A DNA stretch of 64,000 nt, taken from positions 69,319 to 133,318 of the forward strand of contig QZCP01000014.1 in NCBI GenBank assembly GCA_003956705.1. Direction: 5' to 3'. Source of the stretch: Brevipalpus yothersi (taxonomy: Eukaryota; Arthropoda; Arachnida; Trombidiformes; Tenuipalpidae). How positions within the stretch are numbered: position 1 is the stretch's first letter; every line of letters begins with the position of its first letter. Shown here one piece after another: positions 57,047 through 64,000 of the stretch. Position numbers and translations under genes: made by a program. The notes under the pieces were generated by a model that saw only the letters and a program-made list of their open reading frames with translations, made no database searches and was not told the DNA's origin.

Positions 57047-57109
<63 letters not shown>

Positions 57110-57846
57110 GTGAACAGTTTCTTCTTGCTTCACAGAAAACAATGAGACTGAATGAAAACAGTTTACATGGAAGGATATGATTCTCCGATAATGTTCACCC
57201 ACCGAGTGATTTAGAAATAATTCGATTGATAATCACATTAGACACAGATATGCATCAAATTATATTCTCGGTCATTTTATTCCCAAATATACCTGAGACC
57301 ACGTGTAGCTTGCTAGTGAATGTAATTCTTTGCCTGACACTGATGTTTATTGGTGTTAAATAGCTTATTTCCTGAAACTTTGAATCTATCCCAGTGTCTC
57401 CGTGAACACTGGACATATGGTTGATTTGAGTTTCCAATAATAATAATAATAATTTCATTTCGTTTCGTTCACGGTTTGATCAAGGTAACAAAAATCAATA
57501 CCATTATATATTACGATTGTTGTTGATGAGAATGACGAAGGGAGAAAAAAAAGGATCATTATGATTGTTGATGATGACGATCACCGTTCATAGACATTAG
57601 CTTCGAAGACCAGTCTTGTCAGTGGTACTCGATCAACTGATTGCAGTTGAACATTGGCTATGATAGTTCCTTTTTCCAATCAACGATTAAAATGTTTTGA
57701 TTGATTTCCAATGAGTGTTTGTGCCTAAAGCTAATTCCAATATCTTTCTCTCTCCCCTCTTTCTCTCTCTCTTTTGCTCTCTCTCTCCACCTCCCTTTCT
57801 CACCCACTATTTTTCTTTCTATTCCTTAATGCTGTCATGAATAAAG
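56301..57846. other. intron 2 of the PDE1-type gene
   Basis: About 1.5 kb including the second assembly gap inside a GA array. The final 100 bases are a long CT/TTTC-rich pyrimidine tract leading to the next acceptor. Confidence 0.6.
56722..57105. repeat. (GA)n array containing an assembly gap
   Basis: 61 bases of GA, 264 N (56783-57046) and 59 bases of GA. As with the gap near 40.6 kb, both flanks are the same repeat and the real length is unknown. Confidence 0.97.
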
Positions 57847-58036
57847 CAATAATCATAAGACGTGGAGTCCAAAAAACATCTAGTGATTCGACCACCATGG
57901 TTGCCAAAGATTCCAAAGGCAATTTGCAAGCTTCGATTACAACGAGTACAACAAGCGGTCCCACTAGAACGATGGACACTACATCAACCTTTCCGCCGGT
58001 GGACACTGTTGAGGCCTGTGATAAAGCTGCGTTAAG
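57847..58036 (+). CDS. Pde1: PDE1-type phosphodiesterase, common exon leading into the conserved regulatory segment
   Basis: Acceptor ATAAAG behind a long pyrimidine tract, donor TTAAG|GTGAAT, 190 bases, phase 1 in and phase 2 out. Encodes a basic start (IIIRRGVQK), a Ser/Thr-rich linker and a C-terminal VEACDKAALR that reads straight into the next exon's LRELAQHL. In PDE1 proteins this is where the N-terminal calmodulin-binding and autoinhibitory region meets the conserved helix. The basic segment at the start is a possible calmodulin-binding site, by inference only. Exact acceptor choice is the least certain part; phase agreement on both sides supports it. Confidence 0.68.
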
Positions 58037-58759
58037 GTGAATATATTTGAATTAACTTTTATACATGATTCTTGGGAAAGTTCAAATGATCATCTTGAAT
58101 TTTAGATTCTGATTGAGTAAGTGGATTTTTTTATTAGTTTATATATCGAACTCAATCGGAAAGTTTAGAGAGAGAAAATTTGAGCTTCGTAGATGGTGTA
58201 TTGGTTGTGAAAAAATGTGACATGAAATATGAGGAAATGTTTCATCAAAATGAATTGAGTTGGTGGTTGAGTGAAATTTAATCGATAAAATGACAAGAAA
58301 CATAAATAAGATGTCTCAAAAATAAATGCAAATAAATTTAGTCTTTTTCAATATTATTCTTTTCTCATATCTGATAGTATTTCTGAGAGAAGGAGAGAAA
58401 GAAGAAAATGAGACACTCAAGATTTTTCTACTCTTATTTGATCCATAATTCAAATAGCTAGAAGTCGAATAAATTCATATTCGAAACAAAAGATATTCAA
58501 TCTTTGCGAACCAACATCAAACCGCTTGCGGTTGACGGTGGGAGGAATATGTAATTGGTTGAATCGATGATGAATGTGAAATTGTTTGTCATTGAAATAG
58601 TGAATGCAAAATTCATACACCTTGTGTTGGCTGTCGAGTGTTTCTGATATAAATATTCAAACGGTATTCAAACAAGCTAACGGTACTTGTTGATGTTGGA
58701 GTTTCCGCAATTGGAATTGTGTTTACAGCCATCCATAATGTACACATACTCACCTTTCA

Positions 58760-58760
58760 A

Positions 58761-58839
<79 letters not shown>
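58760..58839. repeat. interrupted (AG)n microsatellite
   Basis: 80 bases of AG units with single AAAG interruptions near 58788 and at the right end. Confidence 0.96.
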
Positions 58840-58843
<4 letters not shown>

Positions 58844-59035
58844 AATGATATCGTATAAAAATGATTCCAGTTATATGTACGTGTATGCGTGTGTAAATCA
58901 ACTAATTGATTGAGCATTCGTCATTTCAAGTTCAACGTCGTTGTGATGCTGACATTATGCGACAATAATCCTTGGACTTTGATTTCTCACTTGATCAAGT
59001 CTGTTTACCTCTTGTTATTCCCCGGCTTTAAGAGC

Positions 59036-59040
<5 letters not shown>

Positions 59041-59075
<35 letters not shown>
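59041..59075. repeat. (GA)n microsatellite
   Basis: 35 bases of pure GA units. Confidence 0.97.
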
Positions 59076-59077
<2 letters not shown>

Positions 59078-59300
59078 GATATCTCAGCAATGTTCTGAAT
59101 AGCCCAACAACAGAATATGATCAGGATCTGTTAGACATTCTCAATAAGTGTTGGTGTGTTCATCATGATCAGATAGAACTTTGATCCATCCTTCATGATA
59201 GGGAAGAAGATCTGATGGTGTGTTGATCTCTTCAGCTTAACACAAATTGACTACTCTTGTAATTACCTAGATATTGTCCTCGTGATCCTCTGCACTCTTA

Positions 59301-59332
<32 letters not shown>

Positions 59333-59893
59333 TCATATACATCATACATCTTATATCATGCAGTGCATGTATCCATGTATCTATTCATCCTACAGCAATT
59401 CAATACATTTATTATTTTTCTTTGATGATTATGTGTATACCGCTGGAGCGTTATTCCCAAGGATGTCCAAAGTTTGATCCGCTTTTTGCTTCTTCATCTT
59501 CTGCTTGATGATTGACATGACGTCGATGGGAAAATTTCTAGCCAAGATTCATCTGGTGGGAATAATGAGCATGATATTGTCATGATGTGTTTCACGAGAC
59601 AGCATGGAGGAGAGATGAAGAGAAAAGAGGTGGAGAGAAAGATGGTGATATGAAGAAAGATGAAGAGAGTAGCAAATCTCATCATGATCAACCCGATCTC
59701 GGTGATCACTAGTCTTACATTGCATCATCCATAGATGAGACATTTTCTTTTCTTACACTATCAGCAAAAATTCCATCAAGATGACCATAATTGAATACTT
59801 GAGAATCATTATCTTGTCATCTCTTGTCAATCTTTCACTTATATCGCTGATTTGGCATATTTTTTGCTCCTTTTTTGTGTCTTCATTGCAAAG

Positions 59894-60007
59894 ATTACGA
59901 GAATTGGCTCAACACCTTGACCATGGAGAAGTTCCAATATCAGTTCTCAAGAAAACTCTTCAATATGCAGCCTGTGTTTTGGATACCGTTACAATGGATG
60001 AGACTAG
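59894..60007 (+). CDS. Pde1: PDE1-type Ca2+/calmodulin-dependent cyclic nucleotide phosphodiesterase, conserved N-terminal segment exon
   Basis: Acceptor TTGCAAAG, donor ACTAG|GTGAGT, 114 bases, phase 2 in and out. With two bases from the previous exon it encodes a segment whose landmarks match the conserved PDE1 signature before the catalytic domain: L-R-x-L, a charged HGEV, then LKKTLQYAACVLD and MDETR. Known PDE1 proteins have LKKN-x-EYAA-x-VLE and IDETRR at this point, followed by an acidic segment and the HD-type catalytic domain that hydrolyses cAMP/cGMP under Ca2+/calmodulin control in the cytosol. This exon is the basis for naming the whole gene. The following exon (R-L-L-D-T-E-D-like) and the catalytic exons are not visible before 64000. 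Confidence 0.85.
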
Positions 60008-60718
60008 GTGAGTTTAATTTGATTCAATTTAAAAAAAATAATTTTTGTATCCAATTTTACACATTTCTGACTTTTCTCACGCATAACACACACTACATTA
60101 TTATTCTTTTATTATTGTTTCCCCTAAATTTTTCTAAATCATCAATTTCCCCATGCTATTTCAGAGCAAATGCGCATCTATTCAATCACATTTATTCATA
60201 CTTCACACACAATTCATGATTATCCATTGAGAGAAAATTTTTACCGATTTTATATATTCACATAATTTTGATGACTCAAACCTTCTTCAATCTACCACCA
60301 AATTGAATAGCATAGTCATTCATATGAGACACACACTTTTGAAGCACTTAAGCATTTCTGGGAGATGAACTTTATTTTCAACTTTTCACTGTGTATACAC
60401 AATTTCCATTGACCTAGTTCCCTTTGAACTCTAACCTTCTGTGCTTGAATATTGTGACACTGTTTATCCTCTTTCAATACACCTCTAAATGCACATCAAA
60501 ATACACACATACTCACTCACATACATACACCAAGGCTTGCACATGTAAATTCATTTGATAAATACTCTACCATGTGATGGACTGTATCGAATTTTTCTTT
60601 CCCGGGAAAAATTTTATTGAACAATTTCTGATTATGATCACTGCCTTAGGCTCCTTTGTTCCCCATCTTTTCTCACTTGCTCGATCTATTGTTTTGTCCA
60701 AAGTAACGGGCATCATCA

Positions 60719-60721
<3 letters not shown>

Positions 60722-60757
<36 letters not shown>
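60722..60757. repeat. (TC)n microsatellite
   Basis: 36 bases of TC units, the rightmost long array of the window. Confidence 0.97.
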
Positions 60758-60762
<5 letters not shown>

Positions 60763-61198
60763 TAGAACAATGAATGATCACCAGAATTGTATGGTGAATG
60801 GACATCCTTTGATTCACCGTTGAGTCTGTAGAAAATAATTTTCAAGAGTGTGTATACCTGGTGATGATGATTATGATGAAAGATGCTTCTCCACCAGATT
60901 ATATTCTTTTGCCATACCATTATGTGAACCCTATGAACATTTGTCATGATGTCATTACTGGGTATATGTTCTCTTGTCCTCTCTTTTTCTCACACACACA
61001 CATTGGTTACATGAATACACTCACACACACAGATCCACAGACAATGACCATCTCTTCGCACACCAGCCCATGTAATCACCGCCAGTTATTTTGCCTGAAT
61101 CCCTAATTTTTGTTGCTCTGCTCCATAAGATCATAAGACTTCATCTCCTAATCGATTGGCCACCCATTGTTTGATTATTCTCATTCAATTTTTGGTAT

Positions 61199-61227
61199 AT
61201 ATACATACACACACATGTGTGTGTGTG
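61199..61227. repeat. palindromic (CA)n/(TG)n junction
   Basis: CACACACATGTGTGTGTG forms a near-perfect inverted repeat with no loop, preceded by TATATATACATA. Confidence 0.85.
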
Positions 61228-64000
61228 GTTCTCTTTCTCTTTCTCTCTCTTTTTTCCTCCCTATTGGATGTTCCATATTTCTCATCAATTCTAATGCTAA
61301 ATCTATCCTGTCTAAAAATATTTACCATCAATTATGATCATACTCACTTCTCATTGTGAACAATAATTCAGCAGCTTTCTAATACTATTATCATCGTCTC
61401 CATGATCCATACACACATACACACACATACTCATTTTTCGAATATTTTCCTATCGAAACCTTCCCACTTTGCCTTCCATCCACCCCCTCATTCAAACCAT
61501 CATTCTGTGTGCGTATATGTATACTTTCACCATTCAACCTCACGCTCACACACATATACATGTATATACCCACCAATTCACTCATATTCACATTCACCCC
61601 ACATTTACAAGTATAAAACATATCATATCAATATCCATATGTGCTCACACCATCACACAGGACTCGAAATCAAGTGAAGACGAACAAGGAGAAGAGAATA
61701 GGTCCCATTCGGGCACCAAGCGACCCTTCACATATGCGTGCTAAATTATTGAGCACTCATACTACTGGAAGTGGGTCAACCCATGAAACACATCACAGCT
61801 TAATAAATAGAACAAAAGTCACACTCATCACTGATATAAGCCAAACACCTCATAAGCTGACCTCACAGTGGACAAGGTTACTATCACTCACACACTAACA
61901 ATACTGAACCCAATTTCCTTTCTTTCTTTCTCTCTCTCTCTCTTTTTCCTCTTTCATTAGCTATTGTCACAGCACACACATGATGATCATCATCCACTTT
62001 TTTTATTCCTCTTACTTCCCAATCAATGAACCATCAGATTATCATTATACACCGATCCTTTCTCCTCCTCCATTTCCCCCTTCATTCAATGATGATGATC
62101 ATTGGTGCAGTGATACCGTTAGAACAACACCCAAATATTATAAACCGTTAGCTTATACTAACACACTCACACAAACTCACATACACACATCCTGCACCGT
62201 TATGTTTCTCACCGTCGCACCGATCAGATGATCATTATAAATATGTACATTTATGCACGTTCAGCACTGATAAGCTTTTCATAGCTTCTCAATGAAGCAT
62301 TCGACATCATCATGAAGTTGGTTATATATATATAAGTATATCATGGTTAGGATGTTTTATCGGTAAACAATTGTGCTTAGATTTAGAAAATTCCCTAATA
62401 TCATGCTTTCTCTTGTCCCTTTTGATACCTCTTGTAATCTAATGTGATAGTTTTTCCATAATATACACTGTACTTCATACTTTTCGTTGTATTGATTGCT
62501 TGATCGTGAATATATATTCAAGCTACCAATGGCTTGAAAATTTTGCATCATCCAAAGTAGATAGCAGTAGAACTAGTAGTGATATTTGAAATTTATTCCA
62601 TCATGTAGTTGGATAGTTAATTGTTATTCTTGAGTGTTTTGACTTTTTGGCAATGATATCATGCTGCTTTCTTGCTGGTTGGCATCGAGTAGAGTCGTTT
62701 ATAAAAGTTTTTAGATGATAGAGGAACTTATACTGAATGAATTCTACTTGCCAATCTCATATGTATGAAAGACTTTTTTTCTCTTCTTTTCCTCTCCATT
62801 CATACACATGTTCGATGAGCCTGAAATCTCTTTCATTTATTCATGAGAATTTGGCCATCGATATTCTTCTTGTTATTCATGGAATATTCTGCAGGATAGT
62901 TGGATGTACAGAGTTTCTCATAGGCACTCTGTACTTCTCATCAACTGATAAAATTCACTCAACCATATTGTTGAAGCATTCAGATGCGGTCTCATTTTCG
63001 AAATTTCCAGATAGAAGATATTCAAAAATAAAGTTCGAAAGTGAACTGAAGAGGATAAGATGGAGAAAAGAATTTCAAACTTTCAATGGCTGAAAATTGT
63101 GGCATTCTTTCTCAACTTATGCACTGAGGTATAGTCATTTTATATTCTCTTCAACTATTATCAAGAATCATACAGTCTCTTATTTAACCAACCAAATGTT
63201 GATATTAAAGCATTTTTGAATGCTCAAGGATTAATTCTACTCTAAATTGACATTTTGCTATTCTGAGAATACTGGATTCTTGTTCACTTGACACTATCAT
63301 AATGTAAATGCTGAAAATTGCGCTCAAAACAATGATAATCAAATTATTCTGAAAACTGCAAACGCTCATATAGATATTAAGGTGTCTACAATGGGGTAAA
63401 GAGATCAAGGTGTGAAAAGAATATCCCAAATTAGGTTTGTGTATTCCAAAAAAAAGTATTCCTTGTTTACTCTCATCAGTGTCTCTACCCAATTCAGTTA
63501 TCCTGAGCATGAGGTTTTCCACCTCTTTTGCTCATCAATCTTCATCATCTCGGAGAAGATAACATGGTCCTCCTGAGATTCTGCTACTACTATTCATGTA
63601 TCCTAGGCAATCGAACAGCAAGTTTGTCAAGAGTTGAGGCTTTGATTCCTATCTCATGTCACCCAGTAAAGTCACAAGAAAACCCTATCAAGCTTAGCTC
63701 TGCCATATTATAGGGGAAAGGGAGAAAGAGGATATTCGGAATAGTTGAATAGACACATAAATATATTCCATTCTGATCATACAACAGCATGAAAGTTGAA
63801 TGTGGCTTGCTCAATTCATTGAGACAACCAAGGTTGCTGTTGTCAGTGATGGTCAACAATGATTTAACGAATTGATCTGTGATTTCAATCAATCCATTGC
63901 AATTCTGAACCATCTATTTAGGATCATACATTCAATTCAACAATGGCAATTAGATGCCCAGATTTCTGAAAGCTTTTTGCTAGAACAAAATTTCTCTCAG

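Larger units (their letters stand above)
58037..59893. other. intron 3 of the PDE1-type gene
   Basis: About 1.9 kb with two GA arrays (58760 and 59041) and a short CT-rich patch near 59300. No gene seen. Confidence 0.6.
60008..64000. other. beginning of the next PDE1-type intron; no supported exon
   Basis: Starts with the donor GTGAGT at 60008 and runs to the window end. It holds a CT array at 60722, several CA-rich patches (60500, 61000, 61200-61620, 62160-62190) and AT-rich sequence. An acceptor-like CACAG at 61654-61658 opens a frame of the right phase for about 75 codons, but the peptide does not resemble PDE1. A 118-codon + frame at 62737-63093 and minus frames near 63205-63913 are unassigned and probably chance. 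Confidence 0.45.

Noticed and set aside
62737..63093. 118-codon + frame considered as a PDE1 exon
   Set aside because: It lacks the expected acidic segment and VRDWL-like motif that follow DETR in PDE1, and no acceptor in the right phase is convincing.

Overview
This is eukaryotic nuclear DNA: AT-rich, with spliced genes, GT-AG introns, long GA/CT microsatellites and two runs of N (assembly gaps). There are no operons and no bacterial or viral signatures. The gene content (a divergent DEG/ENaC-type channel, an esterase fragment, an ankyrin-repeat protein and a PDE1-type cyclic nucleotide phosphodiesterase) fits an invertebrate. An arthropod, perhaps a mite, is my guess, but nothing here proves the taxon.

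Positions 1-10.2 kb are gene-dense. In order they hold: an intronless DEG/ENaC-like channel (+); a lone C-terminal carboxylesterase/cholinesterase fragment (+); an intronless small single-pass membrane protein with a cysteine-rich ectodomain (-); a three-exon gene for a roughly 90-residue acidic secreted peptide (-); and a four-exon ankyrin-repeat gene (-) whose splice phases join into one 395-codon frame.

From about 14 kb to beyond 60 kb the + strand is dominated by one large gene. Its common exons at 56.2, 57.8 and 59.9 kb lead into the conserved N-terminal regulatory segment of PDE1, the Ca2+/calmodulin-dependent cyclic nucleotide phosphodiesterase. Upstream lie three ATG-starting exons (13984, 20233 and 42109). 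All three end in phase 1, exactly the phase the first common exon accepts, so they look like alternative first coding exons that give different N-termini. The catalytic domain is not in the window and should lie to the right of 64000.

The introns of this gene (40 kb for the longest isoform) contain nearly all the long (GA)n/(CT)n arrays of the window. Both orientations occur, often as complementary pairs a few hundred bases apart, and both assembly gaps fall inside such arrays. I saw no convincing second gene, tRNA, rRNA or intact transposon in the introns.

The genes are not functionally coupled in an obvious way. They are ordinary eukaryotic neighbours, and the interesting points are the PDE1 promoter/N-terminus architecture, the small secreted and membrane proteins, and the repeat landscape.
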